Assembly (NCBI RefSeq): GCF_024713945.1
Contig: NC_134679.1
Span: forward strand, 4,283,001 to 4,347,000
Reading direction: 5' to 3'
Origin: Dermatophagoides farinae
Taxonomy: Eukaryota; Arthropoda; Arachnida; Sarcoptiformes; Pyroglyphidae
Length of the DNA: 64,000 bases
In this document: positions 25,638-36,650 of the stretch, piece after piece
Position numbering within the stretch: position 1 is the first letter of the stretch
Layout: the number at the start of each line of letters is the position of its first letter
Program-made: the position numbers and the translations under genes
Notes under the pieces: generated by a model
The model's database searches: none
What the model saw: the letters and a program-made list of their open reading frames with translations, nothing else
Told to the model about the DNA's origin: nothing

Positions 25638-26120
25638 TTACTCTACATATCCAACATACGAATATACGGATTTGAAATGCAGTATTATAATCAAGGATGA
25701 TTTTCTGTCTTCATCAGTTGGAAAGCTGATAGGTTGATAGTCATTTGGATGAATCACAATATCGCCAATTTTTATTGAAATAATTGGTCTTCCGCTAGCG
25801 GCGTCAAACACTGATTCATTATTCGTCACATGTGTTGTCGATCACGGTGACGTTATCGGTTTGGGTTTGTTTGTTCATATAATACGTTCTCGTCATTCGC
25901 AACACTGGTGGATGTGGTGTTCGATGGTTTTGAAGATGCAGAATAATTCGATTGTTTTGAATTGAATGAGCCAGACGACGATGATGTGGACGCTCATGAT
26001 TTTCATCCCAAAAGCGTATCTGACACTCATCAGTAGAATGACAGTTTCGTTTGCAATAGTCAGACTTCACATGGTTGCGTTTTGATGAAGAAGGTTTCTT
26101 GTTACTTTTCTTCTTTATGG
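25638..26120 (-). pseudogene. Decayed LTR-retrotransposon gag remnant
   Basis: Two overlapping minus frames carry a basic stretch and then DYCKRNCHSTDEC. Its spacing fits a CCHC zinc knuckle, but the first Cys is replaced by Ser and the usual Gly before His is Cys. The downstream frame (PIISIKIGDIVIHPND) is unassigned. It abuts an oppositely oriented BEL/Pao gag remnant. Confidence 0.4.
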
Positions 26121-26285
26121 CATTGACAATCCTGTGTGTTTTAGATAGAATTCGCATAGTATATGAGCAAAAACGTTGCTATAAATTCTTCAATTAAGAT
26201 CATCATTTAAGTTATGAATGCCAAGAATCCGATTGCCCAATCTGCGGCCAAAATCATAATGAAGCTCTTTGCCTTGCTAATTTCA
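26121..26285 (+). pseudogene. BEL/Pao gag zinc-knuckle remnant
   Basis: The plus strand encodes LCVLDRIRIVYEQKRCYK, then an in-frame stop, then SYECQESDCPICGQN. It parallels the better-preserved minus-strand copy at 43868-44158. One knuckle Cys has become Phe. Clearly inactive. Confidence 0.6.
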
Positions 26286-26532
26286 ATCCGATTTCATATA
26301 AAAATTAAATTTAAATCATGTCCGTCATTTATGAGTAATTCATTGTAGCTGTAAAATATTTTTTTACAAAAACCCCTTTATAATGTATTTGATTTTCTTT
26401 TTCTTCGTTTTTCTTTCACTTCCTTTTCCAAATCGAATTTAGACTGTATTTTGATTTTTTTTGCATTTTTGTTACCTGAACTCGTCTAACTTGAATCTGA
26501 AAATATATTATCTATTATTATTCAAATTAAAA

Positions 26533-27076
26533 ATGGAAAATGAAATCAAGTAAGTCGAACTTATTATCATTGAATTATATCATAGAAAATTAATCTCTGT
26601 TTTAAATAGAGATAGGATGTATAAGGAATTGACCGATAAATATGAACAATTGAATGAAAATTATCAAGAATTAAATGCGAAATACGTACATAAAATATAT
26701 TCTCAAAATTCTATTTCTATTTTCTTGGAATTCATAATTGAGTTTTTTGACGGGATAAAAAACTTTTTTAACATAACGTATTACACATTCCCCGAATTGC
26801 CCAACCATTTAATCATGGCTTTATTAAGCCAAGCCAATAATCCAACCGATTTGAAATTTTGCTTCGATAAAGATATTATTACAATAATAAAAGCAATAAT
26901 AGATAATAGACCAATTAGTAGGAAGCTATAAACCGTATCGCAAATTCATTCCTCAAATAATTTTTAAACGAATAATTTATCATTTAATTGAAAAATATCC
27001 AACTTTATTAACAAGATATCATATTATAAATTGTGATGATGATAAAAAGTCGATAATCGTGAGGATTGTTGGTTAA
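26533..27076 (+). pseudogene. Unrecognised two-exon coding fragment, frameshifted
   Basis: ATG 26533 begins MENEIK, then GTAAGT. An intron of about 60 bases ends in TTTTAAATAG at about 26609, and the frame continues as a coiled-coil-like stretch (ELTDKYEQLNENYQELNAK) and a helical segment to a stop at 26929. A second frame beginning near 26917 continues coherently (SYKPYRKFIPQIIF and so on) to 27074, suggesting a frameshift. I do not recognise the family. The tail resembles DNA-element proteins of the type at 45185, but weakly. Confidence 0.4.
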
Positions 27077-27200
27077 AATAGCCAAATTGAAAATAGCCAA
27101 GGCAGAAAACAGCCAAGACTGAAAAGTGCCAAATCTGAAAATAAACAGTCTGACAATACAATAGTTTTATCCAAAACTAACCTAACCTAACATTCGTATT
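27060..27200. repeat. Copy of the terminal repeat of the 44274-45108 element
   Basis: The sequence GGTTAAAATAGCCAAATTG, then AGCCAAGGCAGAAAACAGCC, then CTAACCTAACCTAACA matches the ends of the element at 44274-45108. It includes the short CCTAA (TTAGG complement) run. Only one end is seen here. Confidence 0.7.
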
Positions 27201-27657
27201 GGATAATTACGTATTTCCAGAATTCGACGAAGATGTTAAAATTTTTTTTTCCAGATCCGAATAAAATTGCAAGCTTCAAAATACTGAATTATATTATTCT
27301 TTCAATTATCAATTGATTAGGTGTTGGTGACATTGTATCATTAAAATCAACACCTTGAACTTGGTTATACCCACCAACCACTAAACGAGCTTTATATTTG
27401 CCATAATACAGATCACTCCGATTTCCATTCAGCAAAATTTTGTCCATTGTATTTAGGTACCATTTTGAAATGAACTCCTGGATCAGAATTCCAATGATGT
27501 ACTTCTGTCTTTTTTGAATCGTTATTAGCAGAATCAGAAGTACTAGTTGATGAACTAGAAGACATTTTGAACCAAAAATTTCAAGTCAGAATTATTGATA
27601 TTTTTACTCTTCCATTTCTCGTGAACTAGTGAAATGAATAATAAACCATAAATCAAT

Positions 27658-28260
27658 TTAGTTTAAATACTTTACCCGCTCCATTATTGATTTGTTTGAT
27701 AAAATGAGTCGACAAACGTCACTTGGTTTGACCCAAGAAAATTTCAAATCAGAATTACCAGCAGGAATGTAAGTTGGTAGATTTTCTATAAATTGATTGA
27801 ATTTATATTTACATCCTGAAAGGCTGATCATGTTTTCGAAAATTTTGCGCCTCTCATCAAGATGTGTTGGTAAATGTTGAAGACAATGCTTAATTACCAT
27901 TGAAACAATTTTGTTGATGGTTTGCATATTTGTATTTTCTTGATATCTTAACCAATTTATATCAAATAACAATTTTTCATAATATTCTTTCCATGTTGAA
28001 TTCATTAAATTGTTAAGGAATATAGATTCATGCATATTTGTAGCCGAACTTGTTTCATCTGCTAAATCTATACATAGATTTCATTAGATATGAATCCAAG
28101 CTATGAATTAATTTTCAAACCTTTCAAATTTTCGGCATTTGAAGGAGATTCGGAAATCTCGTTATCATCATCGATATTTAGATTCAATAAAAATTCTTGA
28201 TCGTCATCATCATGAACATTGTCATCTTGTCATTGGATTTGTTCGAATCGGTAAAATTAT
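27658..28260 (-). pseudogene. Unrecognised repeat-associated ORF fragment
   Basis: The minus frame at 28035-27658 (125 residues) and an upstream acidic segment (DDDDQEFLLNLNIDDDNEIS) look like exons separated by about 60 bases with AT-rich borders. Layout (acidic N-terminus, helical body, an NLPTYIP motif) resembles the N-terminal part of the transposase-like copies at 48019-49365, which have NLPPYV at the matching place. I infer a further diverged N-terminal fragment of that family. Confidence 0.35.
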
Positions 28261-28330
28261 TGAGTCAACAGTTATATTTAAAATTTAAATAAACAATAAA
28301 CTTACTTCAAATAATCGAAATGATAGCGAT

Positions 28331-28717
28331 TTAGATGGTTGATAAAACTTCTTTTCCTTTCAAAATACGTAATCTTTCCTTTGATTTTTTTAATCTGTTG
28401 CATAAATAGCACTTCAAAAGAAGATCGCGAATCGGGGCGAGTTTGTCGATTTTTCTTCTTTCACTTTTCGTCTCTTTGCTATCGAATCTCAAACATCTGA
28501 GAAATCTGAAACGTTGTAGAGACATGGTTAAGCGGAATGTCTCTATTCCGGTCCCGTCATTATTCCAAATGTCTCCCAGATTTAGCCGGTTGTTGTGGTA
28601 AATCCCAAATAAGATGAATAAACCTAGTAAAGCTTTGATTTCCACATCATCTGTTTCACGAATTCTGTCTTGATGAACATATTTTGATTTTTCACCGAGA
28701 ATGAATTCATTAGTCAT
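28331..28717 (-). pseudogene. piggyBac-type transposase fragment
   Basis: The segment EIKALLGLFILFGIYHN, then DIWNNDGTGIETFRLTMS, then RFRFLRCLRFDS, then KLAPIRDLL matches the start of the piggyBac DDE transposase core (DDE_Tnp_1_7). It is 128 residues of a protein that is usually about 550 to 600. None of the later catalytic Asp positions is present, and no TTAA-flanked ends were found. Inactive fragment. Confidence 0.75.
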
Positions 28718-28729
28718 GTGCTATATGAT

Positions 28730-29700
28730 ATTATTTAGAAAAAATGATTGTCAACCTTTCTAGTTGCTGATGAATTGTATAAAATGAAAATAAAATAAAC
28801 AGTGAAAGAAAAAAAGTGCGAAAAAAAAAACAAAAAAAGAGCATATGAGGCAGCAAATGAACACTGATGACAATTCCAAAATCAGTTTTATGTGAAAAAA
28901 AGAAAAGGAAACACTTTATTTTTTTCAAATTCGAATTTTGATTTTATTTATTATATTCAATAATTGTTCCAGCGTCAAGTCCAAAAACAACGTTACCATT
29001 TATTTCTGTGTATAAAACAATCTTTCCCAAGTGGTCCTTATGACGACTTCGGGCGTTGAAAATACTATGAAAGGGTGCTTATATAGTTAAATTAATTAAT
29101 TTAATCATGTGTCGCAAACGACAGTTTGTTTAGATCGAATTTGAACTTTTTTTGAAAAACTCAAATCACAATGTGTGTGTTCAAGTGTGTTGCGTGTTCA
29201 ATTGTGCCTTACTCGGACTCGGAATTTGCAGTTGGAAACATGCTGTTTCTCTCATCGACATTCTCGGTCGAAATATGAAGAGGTTACAATAGGCAGGACT
29301 ATGCGCAGCCAGTTGAGTGCTACACAATTATAATTACAAACATTTATAAATCAACAATAAAAAATCAGCCAATTTAGCAGGGAATTTGATAATCCAAGTC
29401 GGCAATGTTTCTTCACACAAAAAAAGACCGCACTGGTTTTCAATCAGAAAACGAGAACTCATAAAACATGGACAATAACAAATCAAATGTATGGAATTTT
29501 TAGTATCTATTCCGCACCAACAGCGGAATAACCAATATTATATAATGTACGGTAAGCTGGCCGAGAGGGATACCAGAAGTAACACAAAGGCACGAATAAC
29601 GAACAAAAGTTTTTATCAAATATTTTATTAAACAAAATAATCATAAACCCGTCGGGCAAATACAATGACAAGTTTAGTCTTGTCTCTCATCTCTCTCACG
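28730..29700. other. No supported gene
   Basis: AT-rich remnant DNA. Near 29500-29550 there is CCGCACCAACAGCGGAATA, reminiscent of the antisense of the non-LTR C-terminal Cys motif at 31900. It may be the worn 3' part of the remnant that follows. Confidence 0.35.
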
Positions 29701-29734
29701 AGTTCACAACGTGGATGAACGTTCAAATATCACG

Positions 29735-30240
29735 TTACAATAAATAATAACGAAATTTTCCATCACAGGATAAAAATTTAACTAAAATTGAATTTAGATC
29801 ATTATTACAGTATAATAGACGATCATAAATGGAAGAAAAGAAGCGTCTAGTAACACTTCTATCTCTATTGGTTCTCCAGTCCCAATTGTAAAAGATGATA
29901 TTTTTTGAAAGATATTTGGCCAGAGAAACCGGACAAAGATCATACAAAATATGAGTCAAATTTGTTGCTTCTTTCGCTTATTGATCGGCCACATTTAAAT
30001 CTTGATGATCACAATACCAAATAAAATCAATCATAATTTTGAAAGATATTTGGCCAGAGAAACCGGACAAAGATCATACAAAATATGAGTCAAATTTGTT
30101 GCTTCTTTCGCTTATTGATCGGCCACATTTAAATCTTGATGATCACAATACCAAATAAAATCATCAGCATAAGCTTGAAGATGACAACCATGAGGCAAAG
30201 GCAATTTGAAAATATCATTTACGACAATATTCCAAAGTAA
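29735..30240 (-). pseudogene. Non-LTR retrotransposon remnant, deleted and internally duplicated
   Basis: Reading minus from 30240, a reverse-transcriptase segment with the catalytic YADD motif (QAYADDFIWYCDHQD) is followed almost at once by the region after RNase H (LTHILYDLCPVS...). The equivalent of the latter is seen in the copy at 31628-32680. Everything between has been deleted. A 134-base unit is tandemly duplicated (29907-30040 and 30041 to about 30165), repeating GAAAGATATTTGGCCAGAG. Stops interrupt the frame. Confidence 0.7.
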
Positions 30241-30273
30241 TGATTTTCAACCATGTGGACAGCAATACATTTT

Positions 30274-30642
30274 TTATTCGAATTCTTCCGAATATTCCTC
30301 GTAAATATCGGAATCGCAAATGATGGATTCTTCATATTTTCCAAGTTAAAATTTCCTGCCAAAAAGGAACTACCAAATGCCAAAAACTATGATCATTGTT
30401 CCCAAACCAATTACATATATTACCCAAATCGAAATTTGAGATGATGATGCCACGGTGATGGTGGGTGTGATGGTCGTTGTTGAATCATTATTAGCATTAT
30501 CATCATCATAATCATAGTAATCTTTATATTTGTTTGCATTTGTTAATGCAAAATAAAAAAAAAATATGAAAAATTTCATAATTTTTTTCATCATTTTTAA
30601 TGTAAAAAACACAATGAAGATGAATCTATTTATACAACACAA
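30274..30642 (-). pseudogene. Small single-pass membrane protein, copy 1 (TATA box, premature stop)
   Basis: On minus, a TATA box (TATAAATA, about 30635-30628) precedes ATG 30594 by about 35 bases. The frame encodes a signal peptide (MMKKIMKFFIFFFYFALTNA), an Asp/Tyr/Asn-rich acidic stretch and a Thr-rich linker (DSTTTITPTITVASSS). A TM helix (WVIYVIGLGTMIIVFGIW) follows and is cut by TAG at 30372-30370, where other copies have a Tyr or Trp codon. Past it come FLFGRKF, an in-frame TAA, and an acidic tail (EESIICDSDIYEEYSEEFE). The family is not recognised. Confidence 0.6.
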
Positions 30643-30819
30643 CGATGATGATTGTTGAATAAAGTCGAGAAAGTCGGTTGAAAAAACGAATAATTTTATT
30701 AAGACAATAAAAAAGAAATGGATATGACCGATCTAGACGAAAGCAAGAACATGAGTGTGAGTTGTGTGCAAAAAAGTGTGGTTTTTGTGTCTTTTCGAAC
30801 ACGTGGTTTTTTGATGAAG

Positions 30820-30910
30820 GAAAAATGTGTGTGTGTGTGTCGAAGGACAAAAAGTGTGTGTGTCGAAGGACAAAAAGTGTGTGTGTGTGTGGACAAAGGA
30901 CAATATGTGT
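30820..30910. repeat. TG-rich compound repeat
   Basis: About three copies of (TG)n followed by TCGAAGGACAAAAAG or a close variant. The overlapping open frames in several readings come from this repeat and are not genes. Confidence 0.8.
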
Positions 30911-31079
30911 GTCAAATGTCCGGGGAGGAACCAACAAAGCGCGCGCGGTCATGCACGAGGTCTGCTGTGTCGTGGTCCACTCATAGACTACGTGTCAGAA
31001 TATTTTGCAGCAATGATGATGAATCTATGACTACAAGACAACGATGACTTTATCTAATCATTAGATTCTAATGTAAAGT

Positions 31080-31627
31080 TTACGCAGTTAGCTCAAATTT
31101 GAAAATTCGAAAAAATTAAATTAATTAAATTAATTAAATTTCGTTAATTTTCACCTTCATCTTTAGTTAGTTAAATATAAATCATGAAAATTTGAAAATT
31201 TGAATTCAAAAAAATCGTTGTTTCCGTTGGTTCCAGATGATGTGGTCCAAATTACCGGAATCGTCAGAAGCGAAGAACATTGCCTACATAGATCACCGGA
31301 ATCGACAGCCTTGGGAGAATACACTTCATCCACTACCGGAATCGTCAGCATTGGTTATCAAATTATAATTGAATTATAATGAATTTATGAGTGGCAAATA
31401 AATTTATAAAGAGGTAAAAGGGCGAATTTTTTCGTCCATTCAAACAGATAGTTCAAACAATTGATAAAAATTAACAACGAAAATCCAACAACAGCAACAC
31501 CATGAGCAGAAAATTACTGACCATGAGAAACCGCCACTAAGTTTTTTCGATGTTATCATGCGTCACGATTTCATTCGTGCAACAAAAAAAAAGACAAAAT
31601 CAAAACAAATGTTAGAAAAATAGTATT
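31080..31627. other. Non-coding; AATTA repeat and a triplicated ACCGGAATCG motif
   Basis: An (AATTAAATT)n run lies at about 31108-31145. The motif ACCGGAATCGTCAG (one copy ACCGGAATCGACAG) occurs at about 31254, 31295 and 31334, spaced 41 and 39 bases. No gene was supported. Confidence 0.55.
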
Positions 31628-32680
31628 TTTTTTTTTTTTAATAAACTTTATTGACCCCTATGCCTTTAACAAAATAGGGGGAAAAATACATACAAATATA
31701 ATAAAAAAAAGAACAAACGAAAAAAAAAGAATAAACAATTACAAAAAATTAAAAATATTAAAAAAAATAATAACCGTTCTGGAAAAAGTTGAAACAAAAA
31801 TGGCAAATTATCTTCAGTTAGATTCATACCAGACCGTATTTCCAGTAAAGAACGTTCTCTCAAAAACCGCGGACACCGACAAACCAGATGCACCGGATCC
31901 TGGACTGAGGCACCGCACCAACAATAAGAATCACTTCTTATTCTGAATCTAGACAAATATTCGCCAAATTTACCATGGCCAGACAAAAATTGACACGTGT
32001 AGCAGTCAACTGGCTGCGCATGCTCCTGCCTATTTCCACCCTCTCCCATTTCGACCGAATGTTCCGAGTCGACACACACACCGACAATTCAATTGACGAG
32101 CACGTGAACATCGTCACACAAGTTTTTATATTAATAAATTCGGTTTCCTACAACTGTCTTCACGACACACGAAATAAAATCCATTTTAATGTCCAAAGAT
32201 AACCGGTAATAAATCGAAGGAAAAAACACCTTCGTTCGACGTCCATTTTCAGATGTAAGCCAGTTTTGATTCCAATTGTAACGAGCAATATTCTTTACGA
32301 TTGATTTACCAAAAGAAACGGGACAAAGATCATAATCAAAGAAAGGCAACATAGTTGCCTCTTTAGCAAACAGATCAGCCATTTCGTTTCCATAAACACC
32401 AGAATGTGCCCGAACCCAATTCAAACAAAAATGTCTGAAAACAGATTGGCGAATTCTGTGCACCAAACTATCACCTGATCTGCAGGAGATACAAGCTTAG
32501 ATCGAAGACCATGAGTCCACGAAAATCTTTGCAGAACTATCTTTTTCACTTAACCAAAGAACCGCTTGATAAATACCAAACAATTCCGCTTGGAAAACGG
32601 TGCAATAGTCCGACAAGCGAAATTTTAAAACATGAACAATACGGTCCGTATCCGGAACCATAACGACAACCAAAAATAGT
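31628..32680 (-). pseudogene. 5'-truncated non-LTR retrotransposon: RNase H and C-terminal Cys motif
   Basis: Minus strand. The RNase H domain is recognisable by QAELFGIYQAVLW, IFVDSWSS, and WVRAHSGVYGNEMADLFAKEA, carrying the acidic catalytic residues. An in-frame stop follows SWSSI. After a frameshift near 32100 comes the C-terminal segment FLSGHGKFGEYLSRFRI, then CWCG and HLVCRCPRF, typical of I/R1-like and Jockey-like elements. The 3' end is marked by AATAAA-like sequence and a poly(A) tract (T run 31629-31640 on plus). Reverse transcriptase and endonuclease are missing, so it is a 5'-truncated dead copy. Confidence 0.8.
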
Positions 32681-32689
32681 ATATATATT

Positions 32690-33190
32690 TATTATAATTT
32701 TTATAATTGAAATTGTAATTGGAAAGGAAATCAAAATGAAAATGAACAAAAAAACATGAATATCGTTGTGTGTGTGTGTCACTGGAAAATTTAATAAAGA
32801 ATTTTTTTGAAATTCTTCTTGTTTAATCATTGGATTCATCCAAAGGTAAACGATAGAATTGCATTTTCTCATTAAATTGAAGAAATGACAAATACTAAAC
32901 AAACGACTAGTTTTTTTCAATGACATAATCAATGAATTTGAAACATGATAGTAAAATTTTATGAAACTTTTTGCTCGATTAATCTATTATATTAATATAG
33001 GGCCAAATAAATGACAAATACTAAACAAACTTAATCTATTATATTATGGCCAAATAAATAACAAATACTAAACAAATGACTAGTTTTGTTCAATGACATA
33101 ATCAATGAATTAATAAAATAATGGCTGGACATAAGTTCTTAAAATGATCAAAAGTTCAACTTGTTGGGTCAGGGAAAAGTAAGAAAAATG
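32690..33190. repeat. Degenerate members of the 105-bp satellite and a dispersed motif
   Basis: Sequence units of the form CATGATAGTAAAATTTTATG, then GGCCAAATAAATGACAAATA, then CTAAACAAAC occur at about 32945-33110. They are older variants of the array at 34384. A 70-base piece (GTTCTTAAAATGATCAAAAG, then TCAACTTGTTGGGTCAGGG) at 33133-33190 recurs at about 54570-54615. Confidence 0.65.
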
Positions 33191-33246
33191 ACCATTACGC
33201 CACGCCATTTTCGTCGTTCATGTACTCGGAAATACGTTTCGCTTTT

Positions 33247-34206
33247 TCAATCACTTTCATCTTCGGTATCATCTTCGCAAGCATTTTTGCTAGCTATTTC
33301 CAATTTGGCAGCTTTCTTCCACAGTTCTTCTTCAGAAGAATATTTCTTGAAAATTTTACATAGTAAATATGTTCCCAATATTCTTTTTTTATTTATACTA
33401 ATCTTCCATCTTTCTCTATAAGTGGCGTAAACCTGATTGGTGAGTTTGTACAGGCCAATGGTTTCAATTAGCAAGGCTTCTCTTGCTTGTGCTTCTTGTT
33501 GCGTAAGACCTTCATAAGCATTAAACAATATTGGATTCAAACCACGGTCCCATATTTTCCGGATTTTGCGGAATTTTGGATCTAAATCCAATTTTGTCGG
33601 CTGCGTAATTTCTTTGTTAGCATAAAATAAATGTTTTGGTGGACGATTTTTTTTCCCTTGACCAACATAGAATATTGACGATATGAATTGATAGAACAAT
33701 CGATAATCAATCAATTCTTGTCCAAGTATTATGTTTTCTTGCGATGATATATCTTTTATCATAGAAGGATCCATTAAGAAATATACAATTTTATTCCTCT
33801 TCTCCTTGGTTCTCGTTAAATTTTTTAAAATCATATTTCTTTCATATTCACGTGCTTCAGCAAATGGAAAATTAAGTGATTTAAAAATATCCAATGAAAT
33901 GTTATAGTTTTTTTCCAATTTGTAAAGAATAGCATCTTCAGACTCATTAATCACTCTGCCCGGATTCGATAATTGTTGTAGTTGTTTATAACGATTATAA
34001 TGGCTTAATGAAGAAGAATTCATTTTTGATTGTTGAACGCTTACACGTTGTTTAAGTTGTGTAATCTCCTTTTTTCTATTGCGAATAAAAAATTTCAATT
34101 ATTCAAAAAAAATTTCTTATCAACAAAAAAAACTTACAATTTTGTGATCTCGACACTGGATTTTTTGTTTTTAAGTTGTTCCTCAAATTTTTTATTCTCC
34201 TTTTTT
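33247..34206 (-). CDS. Coiled-coil protein with LEM-3/ANKLE1-type GIY-YIG nuclease domain
   Basis: GIY-YIG nucleases of the LEM-3/ANKLE1 type cut DNA bridges and branched DNA in animals. Here the last two exons are readable on minus: 34206-34138 (69 bases) and 34075-33247, with a GTAAGT donor, a TTCGCAATAG acceptor and matching phase. The main exon gives about 275 residues. N-terminal coiled coil (EITQLKQRVSVQQSK) is followed by the nuclease at about 104-225. There YFLMDP occupies the GIY position, FYVGQGKKNRP carries the YIG Tyr and the catalytic Arg, and EAQAREALLIE supplies the Glu and GLYKLTNQ the terminal Asn. The C-terminus is acidic. Ankyrin and LEM domains are not visible, and the 5' exon(s) with the start were not found. 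It has no internal stop and may be a live host gene or a transposon gene; the surrounding repeats favour the latter. Confidence 0.65.
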
Positions 34207-34238
34207 CTATTGCGAATAAAAAATTTTAATTATTCAAA

Positions 34239-34860
34239 ACGAAAATGGTTGGAGCAAAAATCAGTCGAAGTTACATGATCTTGTTCTTGAAACAAAGTGA
34301 TGAAATTATCGTGACGAATGCCAGTTTTCCAATTGTTTTTATAGTAAAAGTGGTCCTTTGAATCAGTTCATCGTTCAATGAAACATGATAGTAAAATTTT
34401 ATGATGCACATTTTTTGCTCGAATAATCTGAAATATAGGGCCAACTAAATAACAAATACTAAACAAAATTCTAGTTTTGTTCCATGACATGATAGTAAAA
34501 TTTTATGATGCACATTTTTTGCTCGAATAATCTGAAATATAGGGCCAACTAAATAACAAATACTAAACAAAATTCTAGTTTTGTTCCATGACATGATAGT
34601 AAAATTTTATGATGCACATTTTTTGCTCGAATAATCTATTATATTATGGCCAAATAAATAACAAATACTAAACAAAATTCTAGTTTTGTTCCATGACATG
34701 ATAGTAAAATTTTATGATGCACATTTTTTGCTCGAATAATCTATTATATTATGGCCAAATAAATAACAAATACTAAACAAAATTCTAGTTTTGTTCCATG
34801 ACATGATAGTAAAATTTTATGATGCACATTTTTTGCTCGAATAATCTACTATACTATGAC
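34239..34860. repeat. 105-bp satellite array (about 4.5 units) with a unique-looking leader
   Basis: Units starting CATGATAGTAAAATTTTATG begin at 34384, 34488, 34592, 34697 and 34802 (periods 104, 104, 105, 105). They are nearly identical. The preceding 140 bases (AAAATGGTTGGAGCAAAAAT, then CAGTCGAAGTTAC) recur at 37438-37577 in front of the second array, so leader and array were copied together. Confidence 0.9.
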
Positions 34861-34999
34861 GCTAACGTTTGTGAGTAACTGCAACTTTTACACTCGCCAA
34901 GTGCTTGCACTGTGTACTAGCACTGTGTATTAACTTGGCATTTAATGCGACGAAGCTGAGCCGGCCATTCCTACTTATTTTCAGTACAAACATAACTAT

Positions 35000-35973
35000 T
35001 TGGTATGAGCTACTCAGTGTGTGTTGTGTGTGTGTGTATGAGCATGCGGGAAAACTTTTGAATGCCGCTGAACAGTTCGTCCAGCTCAGAAGTAGAAGTC
35101 GCTTCCAAAGAAACGCATTCTGTGGTATGTAGCTTTGACAAAGCTTTTTTTCATTGTTCTAGCTCAGCACACGTTGCTGCAGCTTTTGCATCCAATAGAT
35201 GGTGCAGTCATTCAATAGAAGATAGATAGAGTTCGAATTCGAATTTTTCGAATTGATTATTGTGATAATACATGTGGCACGTGATTTTCATTTTGTGTGC
35301 CTGTATGAGTGTGTATTTGATGATGAAATCTTGCCTGAAGACTGCATTTATTGGAATGATTTTTTCTGTTTTTGTTTCCATGATCTATGATCTACTCATC
35401 GTTTGGTAAGTTATTTCGGTTATTTAACCTGATTACACCTTAAATACCTGATAACTTTTTTCATTTAAAATAAAGAAAATGGAGCATTTACGATATTGCA
35501 AAAGCCACAGCGGTTGACGATTCAATGTTGAGTGTCTTCATGCGATGAACCCACAAGGTTATCCTATAGGATCTATAGACACAAACTTGGATTAAACATT
35601 GGATCGATTATCATGTTCAGTCGCAATATTGAACCACAAAGTGGTTTGCTCAATGGCACGGGTTTATTTGTAAATAGACGCAGCATTGAAGCTCGAATAT
35701 TGACAAGGAGGCTATGATTCATTTTGCAGCAAAACGATCGAGATCCTAAGCTACCATTTAAATTGACGATTTCCTGTCGTATTGGCTTTTGCTCTGACAA
35801 TTAATGTTAAAAATAAAAAAAAGTAAATAAGTGTGTACCTTCCTACACCAGTATTGCAACATGGAATGATTTATGTGGGTTTTTGCCGCTGCAAAAATCC
35901 TAATAATCTGAAGATTTTTGTTCAGGAAATTTAGGAAAAGATCAACAATGACCACAGTATCTATACCAAAAAT
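35000..35973 (+). repeat. Arm 1 of a 1-kb inverted repeat
   Basis: This segment is present in inverted orientation at 39121-40106 with high identity over nearly its whole length, separated by about 3.1 kb. It carries a Helitron-helicase fragment (35532-35802) and a promoter-distal repeat (35000-35340) that also occurs near copy 3 of the small membrane gene (41787-42145, inverted). Confidence 0.85.
35532..35802 (+). pseudogene. Helitron/PIF1-type helicase C-terminal fragment
   Basis: The plus frame reads KLGLNIGSIIMFSRNIEPQS, then GLLNGT, then RSIEARILT, and in a shifted frame LPFKLTISCRIGF. This is the late motif of PIF1-like helicases (LxxGxPIMLLRNL...GLCNGTR, then PF...QFP). Helitron Rep-helicases end with such a domain. 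No Rep motif or hairpin end was found here. Frameshifts and stops make it dead. Confidence 0.65.
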
Positions 35974-36184
35974 ATCGTATTTCTACAACTTATCGATTAG
36001 CAATAATAATTATGCTGTTCGGTGTACGCAACTTTTTCAAAGGTATCAGGTGCAATGCACAAGTGATGGCTGACCCTGCGGTACCAAACCGAAGGCCGGA
36101 AGCAACACGCCGTGCATAGAAACCCACCGTCAGGCACGAAGCGTTAAAATTGACACCTTTGACTGGATGCCAAGTAGGGGGAAA

Positions 36185-36650
36185 TGAATATGGGCCAAAA
36201 TAATTACCGAATCCTGAATTACCAACACCACCGAATGGTAATTCATTGACAAGTAGATTGAAAAATAAATCATTCTTCACAATGGAACCGCTTATGTTCC
36301 ATTTTGAAATCTTTCAAATACATGATCATTATTGGTGAAAACATTTATGGACAATGGTTTTTCATTCTGTTTGATCAATGCCAATGCTTCATCTAATGAA
36401 TCAACAGTGACAATCGGTAATATTGGTCCGAATATTTCTTTTTGCATTATTGGATCATTGAATGTAACATAAGCCATTATTGCAATGGGGAAAAAACCAG
36501 TCTTCACATCGATATGGCCACCGATGACAATTTTTTCTTTAGTTGATTCCAAAAGTATTTTTAAATGTTCAAAATTTTTACGATTAACAATACGGCCATA
36601 AAATGGTGATTTACTTGCATCTGAACCATAAAATTGTTGCAAAAATTCTA
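36185..36650 (-). pseudogene. Aldehyde dehydrogenase (ALDH3-type) C-terminal fragment
   Basis: Minus strand. The order is FLQQFYGSDASKSPFYGRIV, then IVIGGHIDV, then MQKEIFGPILPIVTV, then a one-base frameshift at about 36295, then VNELPFGGVGNSGFG. These match the C-terminal third of ALDH3-like enzymes, which oxidise fatty and aromatic aldehydes. The part with the catalytic Cys is absent. Downstream, where the C-terminus should be, the sequence turns into the GTATCCAGC-type repeat family seen at 36651-36990. It is a captured, broken gene piece. Confidence 0.8.

Noticed and set aside
30699-31047. Several overlapping His/Thr- or Cys/Val-rich frames on both strands
   Set aside because: All arise from the compound (TG)n repeat at 30820-30910.
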